A stretch of 64,000 nt of DNA, from the NCBI GenBank assembly GCA_014896255.1, contig JADBKT010000020.1, forward strand, positions 39,980 to 103,979. Reading direction: 5' to 3'. The stretch is from Hydrogenibacillus sp. (lineage in GTDB: Bacteria > Bacillota > Bacilli > Thermicanales > DSM-22653). Below the pieces are notes generated by a model. That model was not told the DNA's origin and searched no databases. It saw nothing but the letters and a program-made list of their open reading frames with translations. Positions within the stretch are counted from its first letter, which is position 1; every line of letters begins with the position of its first letter. The translations under genes and the position numbers were made by a program. Shown in pieces: positions 18,922 to 29,678 of this stretch.

Positions 18922-20733
18922 ATGCCGCGCATTCCGGACGAATTCGTTGAACAGGTGCGGGCGGCGTCGGATATTGTCGACGTGATCGGTGAGTACGTCC
19001 CGCTCCGAAGACGGGGAAAGACGTACATGGGGCTGTGCCCCTTTCACCCCGATCGCACGCCGTCGATGTCCGTCGTTCCGGATCGGCAATTCTTCCACTG
19101 TTTTGGGTGTCATGTCGGCGGTGACGTCTTCCGCTTCATCATGGAGATCGAGGGGCTTTCGTATGTCGAAGCGATTAAATTGCTCGCCGATCGAGCAGGA
19201 ATTCCGCTCCCCGATCGCGAACTTGATGATGAAACGGAAAGGCGCAAAAACCGTCTCGCAGAAGCCCACGCCTTGGCGGCACGTTATTACCATTATGTAT
19301 TAAACGCCACGCGTTATGGAGAAACTGCAAAAGAATATTTACTCCATCGGGGTATACAACCCGAGACCATCCAACGCTACGGTCTCGGCTATGCGCCGGA
19401 ATCGCCGGAGGCGCTGGTCCGTTTTCTCCAAAAACGCGGCTTTGACCGGCAAACGATTGCCGATGCCGGTCTCGGCATCGAAGACGGCGGTCGGCTGCGC
19501 GATCGCTTCACGGGAAGGATCATGATCCCGTTGGAGGATGTCCGCGGCCGGATCATCGGCTTCAGCGGGCGTCGTCTCGACGACGGGAAACCGAAGTACA
19601 TGAATTCCCCGGAGACGATCCTCTTCAAAAAGAGCCGCTTTCTGTTCCATCTCGGCCGGGCGAAGCAGGCCATCCGTCGGAGCAAAGAAGCGATCCTCGT
19701 CGAAGGGCATCTCGACGCCCTGATTCTGGCACAATCCGGCGTGGAGCACGTCGTCGCGACGCAAGGCACGGCCTTTACGCCGGAGATGGCCGATCTCATC
19801 CGGCGTTATGCCGAGCGCGTCGTACTCGTTTTCGACGGCGATGAAGCCGGCCAGCGCTCGGCCGAGCGCGCTGCCCCTATTTTACTACAACGCGGGCTCA
19901 ATGTAAAAGTGGCGCTGATTCCGGAGGACCTTGACCCGGACGCTTACGTCCGGCGCTACGGCGCCCAGGCGTTTACGGTAAACGTCGTCCGGTCGGCGGA
20001 GAGCTACGGCGCGTTTCGATTGGAACGCTTAAAGCGCGGTTTTGATCTCGGCGATGCCGCCGATCGGGCGCGCTATCTGGAAGCCGCCGCGCGGGTCATC
20101 GCCGAGCTCGACAGCCCCTTTGAGCGGGAGCAGCATATCGCCGAGCTGGCGAAGGCGTTTGCGGTGCCCAAGGATCTCTTCGTCGAAGCCGTTCGGCGGG
20201 CCATGGAAGCCGCGGCGCGAAAAACGAGCGCGCCGCCGTATACGCTCTCCTCGGAGCGCATACATTCGAGTGATGCCGCCGGTCGACGGAGATCCGCCGT
20301 TGAGGCGGCCGAGGCGCGTCTCCTGCAAGAAATGCTGAAGCGGCCGGAGCGCATCCCGGACATCTTGGAGGCCGTCGGCGGGGCGTTCATCTCCCCTGAA
20401 GCGACAGCCATCGCCGCCGAGCTGTACGCGCTTCATTATGAAGGGGCCGGTTCCGCGGAGATCGTCCCCATGTTGATGGGGCGCCTGGAAGAGGCGGCGC
20501 TCAAAGATCTCATCACGCGCCTTTTGCTTGAAGACAGCGCGCCGCTGGATGAGGCGGCGTTTCGGGATCTCGTCACCGTCGTCCGCCTCTACCCGAAGGA
20601 AGCCGAGCTGCGCGCGCTTTTGGAGACGCGCTCGTCGGCCATCGACGCCGGCGATTTTGCCCGGGCCCAGGCGATCGAAGCCAAGGTACAGGCGCTCCGA
20701 GCGGAGATCAAACGGATTCGCCGCCGAGCCTGA
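18922..20733 (+). CDS. dnaG: DNA primase
   Basis: 603-residue primase that makes RNA primers for replication. The CHC2 zinc finger is complete (C39-P-F-H42 ... C-F-G-C at about 59-62). The TOPRIM core shows EGHLDAL (about 260) and FDGDEAG (about 304). The C-terminal helicase-binding domain is about 430-603. GAGGAGGGG precedes ATG 18922. It is followed by sigA, the classic macromolecular-synthesis arrangement. A roughly 110-base stretch around 19230-19340 is noticeably less GC-rich than its surroundings but stays in frame. Confidence 0.95.
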   Translation: MPRIPDEFVEQVRAASDIVDVIGEYVPLRRRGKTYMGLCPFHPDRTPSMSVVPDRQFFHCFGCHVGGDVFRFIMEIEGLSYVEAIKLLADRAGIPLPDRELDDETERRKNRLAEAHALAARYYHYVLNATRYGETAKEYLLHRGIQPETIQRYGLGYAPESPEALVRFLQKRGFDRQTIADAGLGIEDGGRLRDRFTGRIMIPLEDVRGRIIGFSGRRLDDGKPKYMNSPETILFKKSRFLFHLGRAKQAIRRSKEAILVEGHLDALILAQSGVEHVVATQGTAFTPEMADLIRRYAERVVLVFDGDEAGQRSAERAAPILLQRGLNVKVALIPEDLDPDAYVRRYGAQAFTVNVVRSAESYGAFRLERLKRGFDLGDAADRARYLEAAARVIAELDSPFEREQHIAELAKAFAVPKDLFVEAVRRAMEAAARKTSAPPYTLSSERIHSSDAAGRRRSAVEAAEARLLQEMLKRPERIPDILEAVGGAFISPEATAIAAELYALHYEGAGSAEIVPMLMGRLEEAALKDLITRLLLEDSAPLDEAAFRDLVTVVRLYPKEAELRALLETRSSAIDAGDFARAQAIEAKVQALRAEIKRIRRRA

Positions 20734-20868
20734 CGGCGCGGTGCGGCTTTGTGGATCGGCGGCGTCCGACGGCCGAGGATCGTCGGCCTCCGATTGATTC
20801 CGGACGAAAGGCGCGTGCGGTCGAATATGCGATCGCGTTTTCGATGCCCAGAAAGGAGGGCTTCTCAT

Positions 20869-21999
<1,131 letters not shown>

Positions 22000-22083
22000 A
22001 CGGCCGGCGTTCGGGTTTGCCGGGAGCGGGTAAGACGGCTCGTAAGCATAAAAGGAGAGTCAAGAAAGTGAGCAGGAGGACCG

Positions 22084-22695
22084 ATGGAGGGGAAGCGACG
22101 GCACACCATCGTTCAGGAGATCGAAAGATGGCGCGAAGCTCGCCTACTGCCGGAAGCGCACGCCCTTTTTTTATTGCGCCTCTACGGGGCCGAACCGCGC
22201 AAGCGCCGCTCTTTTCTCAAGCGGTTGATCGACGTTCGGACAATCGCCCGGAGGAAAGCGTTCGCCGTGTATGTCGCGGTTTTTTTGTCCGGCTTCCTGC
22301 TCGGCGGTCTGTTCGGCCTCTTGCTCTCCGCTTTGTTCGGCTTTCGGAACGGCGTGCCGGGTTCAGGCGGTACCGCGGGGTTTGAGCGCCTCGGACAAGC
22401 CGTTCGGATGTTTGTGCTGAACCCGTGGCCGTACGCCGCGCTGGTCGTCGGATCGGCCGCCTACAGTTTCCGGGCCCAAGCGCGCCCGAGCGGCCACGTG
22501 AGTGCGGCGATTTTTGCCTTGTCGATCTTGGGTCTCGCCTGGGCGCTGGTGCCGTACGGCTGGCTCGGCGAACGCGCGTTGTTCTTGATCGCCCTGGGCG
22601 TCTGGTTGGTCTTTTCGTGGATTTGGAGAAAACGTTATCACTGGCTGATCGCCGCTTTGGCCGTCGTACTTGCGATCTATTGGCGCTTTCGTTAA
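22084..22695 (+). CDS. Membrane protein of unknown function
   Basis: 203 residues. A basic N-terminal soluble part (1-55, with WREARLLPEAHALFLLRLYG) is followed by about four to five hydrophobic segments (roughly 60-85, 105-125, 140-158, 163-180, 184-200). I do not recognise a family with confidence. The N-terminal helix pair resembles DUF-type short helical modules found before membrane domains. It sits between sigA and trmK, in codon usage like its neighbours, with a purine-rich AGCAGGAGG site just before ATG 22084. Confidence 0.65.
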   Translation: MEGKRRHTIVQEIERWREARLLPEAHALFLLRLYGAEPRKRRSFLKRLIDVRTIARRKAFAVYVAVFLSGFLLGGLFGLLLSALFGFRNGVPGSGGTAGFERLGQAVRMFVLNPWPYAALVVGSAAYSFRAQARPSGHVSAAIFALSILGLAWALVPYGWLGERALFLIALGVWLVFSWIWRKRYHWLIAALAVVLAIYWRFR

Positions 22696-22716
22696 CATCG
22701 ACTGAAGAGGCTGAGA

Positions 22717-23451
22717 TTGGACGACGCGAACATGCGACCGGATGCGCGCCTGGAGGCGTTGTTTGAGCTGATTCCGCCGGGAAGGCGGGTCGCCGACATC
22801 GGGACGGATCATGCCTATTTGCCGCTGTTGCTCGTCGAACGGCGAAAAAGCCCGTTCGTCGTCGCCACGGACCTGCGTCCCGGGCCGCTTGCCGCCGCCC
22901 GACGGCACATCGAGGCCCGGGGACTTGCGGATGTGATCGAGCTGCGGCAGGGAGACGGACTCGAGCCGCTCGCACCCGGAGAGGTCGACCTCGTCGTCAT
23001 CGCCGGCCTCGGCGCGGAGCGGATTGTCGCCATACTGGACGCCGCCGGCGAAAAGGCGCGAAGTTATCCGGAGTGGGCGTTCATGCCGCATACGCCGGCC
23101 GAACCGCTGAGGCGCTACGCATATGCGAACGGGCTGGAGATCATCTCCGAGCGGGTCGTCCCGTCCGGCGGGCGCTTTTATGAACTCGTCGCCGTGCGCC
23201 GTGGCGATGGCGCCGCGCCGTATGTCGGTCTGAGCGTGCCGACGGAGGCGGCGTTCTGGCTCGGGCCGCTGAATATGCGCCGGCCGTCGGCGGCTTTTTG
23301 CGCATATTGGCAGGGGATGCTCGGGCACTGGGAGCGGCTTTTGAACGCGCTTGGGGCGGTGGGCGGGGCGTCGGCCGAAGCGACGCTCAAAGCGTTAAGC
23401 GCCCGCCGGGCGATGATCGAACGGGCCCTTGAGGGATTACGTCAAGCGTGA
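22717..23451 (+). CDS. trmK: tRNA (adenine(22)-N(1))-methyltransferase TrmK
   Basis: 244-residue SAM-dependent methyltransferase (Bacillus YqfN) modifying A22 of tRNAs. The N-terminal Rossmann domain shows VADIGTDHAYLPLLL (SAM motif I) and VVIAGLGAERI; a C-terminal coiled-coil helps tRNA binding. TTG start at 22717 with AAGAGG six bases before it. ATG 22732 is the alternative. The order sigA-(orf)-trmK-nif3-like follows Bacillus. Confidence 0.9.
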   Translation: MDDANMRPDARLEALFELIPPGRRVADIGTDHAYLPLLLVERRKSPFVVATDLRPGPLAAARRHIEARGLADVIELRQGDGLEPLAPGEVDLVVIAGLGAERIVAILDAAGEKARSYPEWAFMPHTPAEPLRRYAYANGLEIISERVVPSGGRFYELVAVRRGDGAAPYVGLSVPTEAAFWLGPLNMRRPSAAFCAYWQGMLGHWERLLNALGAVGGASAEATLKALSARRAMIERALEGLRQA

Positions 23452-23543
23452 TGGCGATGAACGCTTGAGCGCGGTACGGAAGATGCATGGACCGAAGTCG
23501 ATGGCATGCGGCTGCCGATGGCGTTGGAAGGAGGGGTCGAAAG

Positions 23544-24695
23544 TTGCGCGTGCGTGAGATGATCCCGTTGTTGGAGCGGTTGGCCCCGCCGGAATTGGCC
23601 CTCGCCGGCGATCCGATTGGTCTCGCCGTCGGTTCGGAGACCAAGGAGGTGCGGCGCGCGATGGTTGCCCTGGAAGTCACGGAGGCGGTCGTGGAACGCG
23701 CCGTGGAAGCGAATGCCGATCTTCTCGTCGTGCACCACGCGCCGCTCTATCGACCGATGAAGGCGCTTCGCACCGATCAGCCGCCGGGCAAGCTTTTGGC
23801 GAGGCTGCTCGCTCATGACATGGCCGTCTACGTCATGCACACGAACGCCGATGTCGCACCGGACGGGCTGGGCGATGCGTTTGCCGAGCGGTTGGGACTG
23901 CGGGAGGTCGAGGTGCTGGAGGTGACCTTCCGCGAACCGCTCTACAAGCTCGTCGTCTTTGTCCCCACGTCGCACCATGATCAGGTGCTGCGGGCGATCG
24001 GCGACGCCGGCGCGGGGTGGATCGGCAACTACAGTCATTGCACGTTCAACACGCCGGGGACCGGGACGTTCTGGGCGCGAGAGGGCGCCGATCCGTATCT
24101 GGGCAACGTCGGGGAGTTGACACGCGCCGAAGAAATACGCCTGGAGACGATCGTTCCTGCATCCCGCCGGGCGGCGGTCATCCAAGCGATGTTGAAGGCG
24201 CATCCGTATGAGGAAGTGGCGTATGACCTCTACCCGCTGGCGAACGACGGCTTCGCCTACGGTTTGGGCCGCGTCGGCCGCTTAAGCGCGCGTCGGTCGC
24301 TCGCCTCGCTTACGGCGGACGTGGCGGAGCGTTTCGATCTCGCCGGCGTGCGCTTCGTCGGTGCGCCCGAGCGGATCATCGAGCGGGCGGCCGTCGTCTC
24401 CGGCAGCGGCGCTCGCTATATCGAGGCGGCCGCCCGGCAGGGGGCCGACGTGCTCATCACCGGCGACATCGGGTATCACGATGCGCGCGATGCGGAAGCG
24501 CTCGGCCTTGCGCTGATCGACGGCGGGCACCACATGGAGAAGATATTTGTGCCGCATTTTGCCGCTCGGTTGACATCGGTCCTGCGCGAGTCGGGTATCG
24601 GCGAAGTCGAAGTGCTCATGGCGGACATCGACGACGATCCGTTCCGTTTTTGGGTCCGTGAATCTGAAGTGCCCCGCGGATTCGCCGAGCGATGA
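23544..24695 (+). CDS. Nif3-like dinuclear metal-centre protein (YqfO type)
   Basis: 383-residue NIF3/YbgI family protein with a PII/CutA-like insertion in the middle (about 125-235: YKLVVFVPTSHHDQVLRAIGDAG). Metal-ligand regions are recognisable: VVHHAPLYRP, YVMHTNAD, TGDIGYHDARDAE and GGHHMEK. Often annotated as type 2 GTP cyclohydrolase I, but the physiological role is unsettled. TTG start at 23544, seven bases after AAGGAGGGG. Pairing with trmK is conserved in Firmicutes. Confidence 0.88.
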   Translation: MRVREMIPLLERLAPPELALAGDPIGLAVGSETKEVRRAMVALEVTEAVVERAVEANADLLVVHHAPLYRPMKALRTDQPPGKLLARLLAHDMAVYVMHTNADVAPDGLGDAFAERLGLREVEVLEVTFREPLYKLVVFVPTSHHDQVLRAIGDAGAGWIGNYSHCTFNTPGTGTFWAREGADPYLGNVGELTRAEEIRLETIVPASRRAAVIQAMLKAHPYEEVAYDLYPLANDGFAYGLGRVGRLSARRSLASLTADVAERFDLAGVRFVGAPERIIERAAVVSGSGARYIEAAARQGADVLITGDIGYHDARDAEALGLALIDGGHHMEKIFVPHFAARLTSVLRESGIGEVEVLMADIDDDPFRFWVRESEVPRGFAER

Positions 24696-24790
24696 AAAAC
24701 CCCCGGCCGTTTGTGCTAAAATGATTTTGAACGTCATCGGTTCGTCGTTGGCCGATCGGGCAGATGCCGATATGGGGAAGGTTGACGGCC

Positions 24791-25930
24791 ATGGGGGAGA
24801 AACCGTGGGAGAGACTGTTTGGGCGCAGTCGGCAATCTTGGAACGCGTTCGCTCGTCGCGCGGCGATCGCCTTGTTGGTGATCGTCTCCGGATTGGTCGG
24901 TTACCGGCTGGCGGTGTTGGTTCATGCCTCACGCCCGGCGCAAGCGCCGGCGCCATCGACGACGCCGCTTTCGACGTCCGAGCAGATCGTCCAGACGGTC
25001 GCCGACATCGACGGTACCGTCGTCGGCGTGACCACGTATCGCAGCAAGAATACGTACGGAGATGACGGTTCATCGGGGTCGGCGGTTGTCTTCGAGAAAA
25101 AGAAAGGGATGGCCTACCTTTTGACGAACAATCACGTCATCGACGGCGCGGAGCGGATCGACGTCAGCATCGGGGAGACGGAGACGGTCCCCGCCGAGCG
25201 CGTGGGGGTCGATCCGTACACCGATCTGGCGCTTCTGCGTATTCCCCAACGTTACGTGGAGAAGGCCGCGGTCCTCGGCGACTCGACCAAGGTCCGCAAG
25301 GGAGAAATGGTCATCGTCGCCGGGAATGCGCTCGGCTTGTATACGAATACGATCACCGTCGGCTTCATCTCCAGCTTGCACCAGCGGTTGCCGATCTATT
25401 TCACCGAAGGCGGCGAACCGGATTGGGAGCTCGACGTGCTGCAGGTCGACGCGGCGATGAACTACGGCAACAGCGGCGGCGGGTTGTTTAACCTGCGCGG
25501 CGAGCTGGTCGGCATCAACAACGCCAAAGTCGTCGAACCGGGGGTGGAGAACATCGGTTTTGCGATCCCCGTCGATTTGGCCAAGGCGGTCGCCGCCGAA
25601 CTCGAAGCGTACGGCAAGGTGCGCCGGCCGTACCTCGGCGTCAATCCGGTCGGTCTGTCGTACGTGGCGGAAGACGTCTACCGCAGTCTACACCTGCCGA
25701 TGACGGTACACGCCGGCGTGCTCGTGCACGACGCGCCGGAAGGACCGGCTAAGACGGCCGGCCTTACGGCACACGACGTCATCGTCGCCGTGGACGATCG
25801 TCCGGTTTACGACAAGGTCAGCTTTTACCAGGCGATTTTCCAAAAGAAGATCGGCGACACGGTCAAGCTGACGTTTTACCGGGGCGGGGAACGCCAAGAG
25901 CGCTATGTGACGCTTGAGGAGGCGCCCTGA
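24791..25930 (+). CDS. HtrA/DegP-like membrane-anchored serine protease
   Basis: 379 residues: cytoplasmic N-terminus, one membrane helix (about 25-45), a trypsin-like domain and one C-terminal PDZ domain (about 285-375). The catalytic triad is visible as His in NNHVIDGA (about 115), Asp in DPYTDLALL (about 143) and Ser in GNSGGG (about 227; usually GNSGGP/A). It degrades misfolded envelope proteins. ATG 24791 with GGGGAAGG upstream; an ATG at 24764 is possible. A possible extended -10 (TGCTAAAAT) lies at 24714-24722. Confidence 0.9.
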   Translation: MGEKPWERLFGRSRQSWNAFARRAAIALLVIVSGLVGYRLAVLVHASRPAQAPAPSTTPLSTSEQIVQTVADIDGTVVGVTTYRSKNTYGDDGSSGSAVVFEKKKGMAYLLTNNHVIDGAERIDVSIGETETVPAERVGVDPYTDLALLRIPQRYVEKAAVLGDSTKVRKGEMVIVAGNALGLYTNTITVGFISSLHQRLPIYFTEGGEPDWELDVLQVDAAMNYGNSGGGLFNLRGELVGINNAKVVEPGVENIGFAIPVDLAKAVAAELEAYGKVRRPYLGVNPVGLSYVAEDVYRSLHLPMTVHAGVLVHDAPEGPAKTAGLTAHDVIVAVDDRPVYDKVSFYQAIFQKKIGDTVKLTFYRGGERQERYVTLEEAP

Positions 25931-25965
25931 GGCTCCGGCGATCGGACAAGGGGGGGAGGAAGCGC

Positions 25966-26439
25966 GTGGACCTTACGCATCTGAACGCCGCGGGCCGACC
26001 GCGGATGGTGGATGTGTCGGAAAAGAACGACACTGATCGGCGGGCGGTGGCCGAGACGCGCCTGACCATGCGCCCGGACACCTTGGAGCGCATCGTCAGC
26101 GGAAATACGCCGAAAGGCGCGGTCATCGACACGGCGCAAGTGGCCGGGGTGATGGCGGCCAAGCGGACGTGGGAACTCATTCCGATGTGCCACCCGCTTT
26201 TTTTGTCCGGCGTCGATCTCGCCTTCGTGCCGGAGCCGCCTGACCGGCTCGTGATCCGCGCTGAGGTGCGCACGACGGGGAAAACCGGTGTGGAGATGGA
26301 AGCGCTCACGGCGGTTTCGGTGGCGGCGCTCACGGTCTACGACATGGTCAAGGCGATCGATCGGGAGATGGTCATCGGTCCGACGATGCTTTTGGAAAAG
26401 AGCGGCGGGATGGGCGGCGACTTTCGCCGTGCGGAGTGA
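25966..26439 (+). CDS. moaC: Cyclic pyranopterin monophosphate synthase MoaC
   Basis: 157 residues; second step of molybdenum cofactor synthesis (3',8-cyclo-GTP to cPMP). Conserved blocks [34 protein letters not shown] and LLEKSGG are intact. GTG start at 25966 after GGGGGAGG. It opens a cofactor cluster with mobB, moaE and moaD. moaA, moeA and moaB-type genes are not in the window. Confidence 0.94.
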   Translation: MDLTHLNAAGRPRMVDVSEKNDTDRRAVAETRLTMRPDTLERIVSGNTPKGAVIDTAQVAGVMAAKRTWELIPMCHPLFLSGVDLAFVPEPPDRLVIRAEVRTTGKTGVEMEALTAVSVAALTVYDMVKAIDREMVIGPTMLLEKSGGMGGDFRRAE

Positions 26440-26494
26440 GCGGGCTTGACGCGTACGGCGCGCGGGCGCATTTCGGATAAAGGAGCGAAGCGGC

Positions 26495-27082
26495 GTGCAT
26501 GAACCATTCAACAGAACGGTGCCAGGGGATCGTCGACCGCTCCGCGTGGTGAATGTCGCCGGCTTTTCGGGGAGCGGAAAGACGACGCTCATCGCCCGTT
26601 TGGTCGCCCGGGCCAAGGCCGACGGCATCCGGGCGGGCGTGTTCAAACATACCGGGCATCCCGAAGCGGTGCCGCCGGACGTGCCGGGAAAGGACACGGC
26701 GCAATTTGCCGACGCCGGCGCCGCCTTCCGCGGACTTTTCGGGCCCGGGCGGGCATTGTTTTATTGGGATGATCAGGCGGCGCCGGCGCGTTTTATTCCG
26801 CTGGCGCAGGCGTTGGATGTGGATTGGTTGTTCATCGAAGGATTCAAAACGGCTTCGGGGCCGAAAATCGCCGTTGTCCGCACGATGGATGACGTTCGGG
26901 CGGCGCACACGTGGCCGAACGTCGTGGCCGTGGTCGGACCGAGATCATTGATCGAAGTGCTGAAAGCGCAAGACGATATCCGTGCGCTCGGGTGGCGGAT
27001 GTTCGACCGCGATGCGCTCGAGGCGCTGTACCGCTGGATCGCCGAGGAGGGGAGGTTCGTCATCGATGGCGACGGAGCGTAA
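26495..27082 (+). CDS. mobB: Molybdopterin-guanine dinucleotide biosynthesis protein MobB
   Basis: 195-residue P-loop GTPase-type protein; Walker A GFSGSGKTT at about residues 23-31, KHTGH near 51, and WLFIEGFK. MobB assists MobA in attaching GMP to molybdopterin. GTG start at 26495. Overlaps moaE by 17 bases. Confidence 0.88.
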   Translation: MHEPFNRTVPGDRRPLRVVNVAGFSGSGKTTLIARLVARAKADGIRAGVFKHTGHPEAVPPDVPGKDTAQFADAGAAFRGLFGPGRALFYWDDQAAPARFIPLAQALDVDWLFIEGFKTASGPKIAVVRTMDDVRAAHTWPNVVAVVGPRSLIEVLKAQDDIRALGWRMFDRDALEALYRWIAEEGRFVIDGDGA

Positions 27083-27569
27083 AATGGAGCGTAAAACCGA
27101 TTGGGGATGGTTTGCGCTCTCCGAGGCACCGATCGATCCGATGCCGCTCGTTCAGTTCGTCACGCGCCCGGAAATGGGGGCGGTGAACGTCTTTTTGGGC
27201 ACCGTGCGCGAATGGACGGGAGAACGGCAGACGCTGTACCTCGTCTATGAGGCGTATGAAGCGATGGCGCTTTTGACGCTTGAGGCCATCGGGGAGGAAG
27301 TGCGCCGTCGGAGCCCTAAGGCGCGCGTGGCCGTCCATCACCGCCTGGGCCGCTTGGAAGTCGGCGACGTCGCCGTGGCCATCGCCGTCGGGACGCCGCA
27401 CCGGGCGGACGCGTTCGAGGGGAGCCGCCACATCATCGAACGCATCAAGGAAATGGTGCCGATCTGGAAGAAGGAGCATTGGGCCGACGGGTCGTATTGG
27501 GTCGGCGATCAGCTGGAAAGGGTTTCTTACCCGGCGGGAGGTCCGGCGCCGGCGGATCGAAAGCCGTAA
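27066..27569 (+). CDS. moaE: Molybdopterin synthase catalytic subunit MoaE
   Basis: 167 residues. Works with MoaD to insert sulfur into cPMP. Signature regions GAVNVFLGTVREWT, VHHRLGRLEVGDVAVAIAV, SRHIIERIKEMVPIWKKEH and GSYWVGD are present, including the catalytic Lys pair region. ATG 27066 is set by GGAGG at 27051-27055. An extra ATG at 27084 lies in frame. Confidence 0.93.
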   Translation: MATERKMERKTDWGWFALSEAPIDPMPLVQFVTRPEMGAVNVFLGTVREWTGERQTLYLVYEAYEAMALLTLEAIGEEVRRRSPKARVAVHHRLGRLEVGDVAVAIAVGTPHRADAFEGSRHIIERIKEMVPIWKKEHWADGSYWVGDQLERVSYPAGGPAPADRKP

Positions 27570-27593
27570 GACGACAAAGGGGGCGTTGGGATC

Positions 27594-28355
27594 TTGCAAG
27601 ATTTGTCGCACGATCGGCCGATGCCGTGGCGGGTGCACTTGGCTGAATTGCGCCGGCGGATCATCGTATCGTTCGTCGTCATTTTGGCGATGACGCTCGT
27701 CGCGTTCCTCCTCACGCCGACGTTGTTCCGCCTGCTCAAGCCGGAAGGATTGGACTTTCACGCTTTTGCGCCGACGGATACGCTCACCGCTGTTCTCAAG
27801 CTGGCTTTCGGCTTCGGCCTTTTTTTGAGCTTGCCGTTTCTTCTCTATCAAATCTGGGCGTTTGTCCGCCCGGGCTTGACGGAACAAGAAGCGCGGGCGG
27901 CGCTTCGCCTGATTCCGCTGTCGTTTTTGTTTTTCGTGCTGGGGTTGATTTTTGCGTACGCGGTCGTGTTCCCTGCGCTTTTGCATTGGATGACGAAATT
28001 GAACGCTTTTTTGGGGCTTAAGCTTGTGCTCGGCGTTCAGGCGTATCTGACGTTGTTGATGCACGTTTTGTTGCCGGTGGCGTTTTTGTTCGAGTTGCCG
28101 CTCATCCTCTTTTTTTTCGCGGCGATCGGTTTGCTTACGCCGGAGCGGCTTAGGACGATGCGTCCGTACGCCTATTTCGCGTTGATCGTCGGCAGTTGGC
28201 TGTTCGTCCCCGGCGATTGGGTGACGCTTTTTTTGCTCATCGGGCCGCTCTTATTGCTGTACGAACTGTCGGCCTTGTTCATCCGCATCGCCTTCCGGCG
28301 CCGGAGGGCGATGATGGCGGAAGCGGACGATCCCGATGGCGGCCCGAGGGCTTGA
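27594..28355 (+). CDS. tatC: Twin-arginine translocase subunit TatC
   Basis: 253-residue, six-helix Tat receptor. The N-terminal HLAELRRRIIVSFVV block, FAPTDTLTAVLKLAFGFG and the FVRPGLTEQEAR loop are diagnostic. TTG start at 27594, after AAAGGGGG. Its placement inside the molybdenum-cofactor cluster makes sense, because molybdoenzymes are common Tat cargo. Other Tat cargo in the window includes the multicopper oxidase and the hydrogenase small subunit; tatA is at 51.5 kb. Confidence 0.94.
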   Translation: MQDLSHDRPMPWRVHLAELRRRIIVSFVVILAMTLVAFLLTPTLFRLLKPEGLDFHAFAPTDTLTAVLKLAFGFGLFLSLPFLLYQIWAFVRPGLTEQEARAALRLIPLSFLFFVLGLIFAYAVVFPALLHWMTKLNAFLGLKLVLGVQAYLTLLMHVLLPVAFLFELPLILFFFAAIGLLTPERLRTMRPYAYFALIVGSWLFVPGDWVTLFLLIGPLLLLYELSALFIRIAFRRRRAMMAEADDPDGGPRA

Positions 28356-28397
28356 AGCCGAAGCGGAAGATCGGATGATCGGAAGGGAAGAGCGGCG

Positions 28398-28643
28398 ATG
28401 GAGACGGTGCGCATCTTGTTGTTTGCCGGGCTCGGTGAGAAGGTCGGGCGGCAGATGGAGTGGCCGTGGCGGGCAGGGCTTACGATCGAAGGGTTGATCG
28501 AGGAGATGGGAGAACGCCATCCGGAAGTGCGGGCCTATGCGCCGACGCTCATGACGGCGGTCAACGCCGTTTATCGGCCGCGGTCGTGGGAACTTCGGGC
28601 AGGCGATGAGGTGGCGCTCATCCCGCCGGTGAGCGGGGGGTGA
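28398..28643 (+). CDS. moaD: Molybdopterin synthase sulfur carrier subunit MoaD
   Basis: 81-residue ubiquitin-fold protein ending in Gly-Gly (PPVSGG), the site of thiocarboxylation. Its VRILLFAGLGEKVG start and DEVALIPPVSGG end are typical. Stop overlaps the GTG start of the next gene by four bases. Confidence 0.92.
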   Translation: METVRILLFAGLGEKVGRQMEWPWRAGLTIEGLIEEMGERHPEVRAYAPTLMTAVNAVYRPRSWELRAGDEVALIPPVSGG

Positions 28644-29671
28644 AGCGCCTCCGGGTGCGCCGTTTTCGGACGGCGCGCTTTCGGGTTTGCTCGGCGCGCC
28701 TCTCGGCGCGCGCTTCTGCGCCGGTGTTGGCGCTCTGGGGGTTGTTCATCGCCTCCTGGCTCATGGGCTGCGCCTCGGCGGTGTCGAATCGGGCCTTCGA
28801 AGTCGGAAGCGGACAAGCGGAATCGGCGATCCGCGCCGTCGATGCGACGGGCACGACGGTGGAACTCGAACGGCCGCCGGAGCGCATCGTGACGCTTTTG
28901 CCGAGCTTGACGGAGACGGTGGCGGCTTTAGGGGGGCTCTCGCGCCTGGTCGGCGTCACGGCGAACGACAACTACCCTCCGGAGGTGACGAAGCTCCCGA
29001 AGGTCGGCGACATGACGGTCGATGCGGAACGCGTGCTTGCGCTCCGGCCTGATCTCGTCCTCGCCGGCCGCCATCATGCCGAAGGCGTCGTGCCGAAATT
29101 GCGGGCGTTCGGCGTGCCGGCATTTGTCGTCGACGATCAGGCGAAGTCGTTGGAGGACGTGTTTGCCTCGATCGGCGTCGTCGCCGAACTGCTCGGGGAA
29201 TCCGCTCGGGGCAAGGCGCTCGCTTTCGATCTCAAGGCCAAGGTCGAACGTCTGAAAGCCGAGGTGGCCGAGATTCCGGCGGAGGCGCGGCGTAGCGCCT
29301 TTGTCGCGCTTTCGCCGCCTCCGGAACTGTATACGGCGGGAGGCGATACGTTTATCGGCGCCGTGCTGGAGACGGCCGGAGTGCAAAACGTTGCCGGAAA
29401 AGCCGGAGGTTGGCCGCTTTGGTCGGCGGAGGATGTCGTCGCTCAAGATCCGGCGGTGATCCTCATCGTCGGTCCGTCGGACGATGCGACGGCACGGCAA
29501 TCCTGGCTGTCTTATCCCGGATTGTCCGCCTTGCAGGCGGTGCGCGAAGGACGGGTGGCGGTCGTCGACGCCGACCGCCTGAGCCGTCCCGGTCCGCGGA
29601 TCGTCGAGGCGCTCTACGAGGTGGCGCATGCCGTGTATCCGGAGTGGATCGCCGTCCCGCGCACGCCGTGA
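28640..29671 (+). CDS. btuF: BtuF-like ABC substrate-binding lipoprotein
   Basis: 343 residues with an arginine-rich N-terminus, a hydrophobic stretch and lipobox LMGC (Cys44), so a lipoprotein. Two lobes of the cobalamin/siderophore-binding fold: RIVTLLPSLTETVAALGG, LVGVTANDNYPP, ALRPDLVLAG. The NDNYP motif sits where BtuF has (S/C)DYP, favouring corrinoid binding, but haem or siderophores cannot be excluded. GTG start 28640 inside the moaD stop. Forms an importer with the next two genes. Confidence 0.85.
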   Translation: MKRLRVRRFRTARFRVCSARLSARASAPVLALWGLFIASWLMGCASAVSNRAFEVGSGQAESAIRAVDATGTTVELERPPERIVTLLPSLTETVAALGGLSRLVGVTANDNYPPEVTKLPKVGDMTVDAERVLALRPDLVLAGRHHAEGVVPKLRAFGVPAFVVDDQAKSLEDVFASIGVVAELLGESARGKALAFDLKAKVERLKAEVAEIPAEARRSAFVALSPPPELYTAGGDTFIGAVLETAGVQNVAGKAGGWPLWSAEDVVAQDPAVILIVGPSDDATARQSWLSYPGLSALQAVREGRVAVVDADRLSRPGPRIVEALYEVAHAVYPEWIAVPRTP

Positions 29672-29678
29672 CCGGCGG

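Noticed and set aside
22363..23328. 321-codon minus-strand frame opposite trmK
   Set aside because: No motif, antisense to trmK, which has clear methyltransferase signatures.
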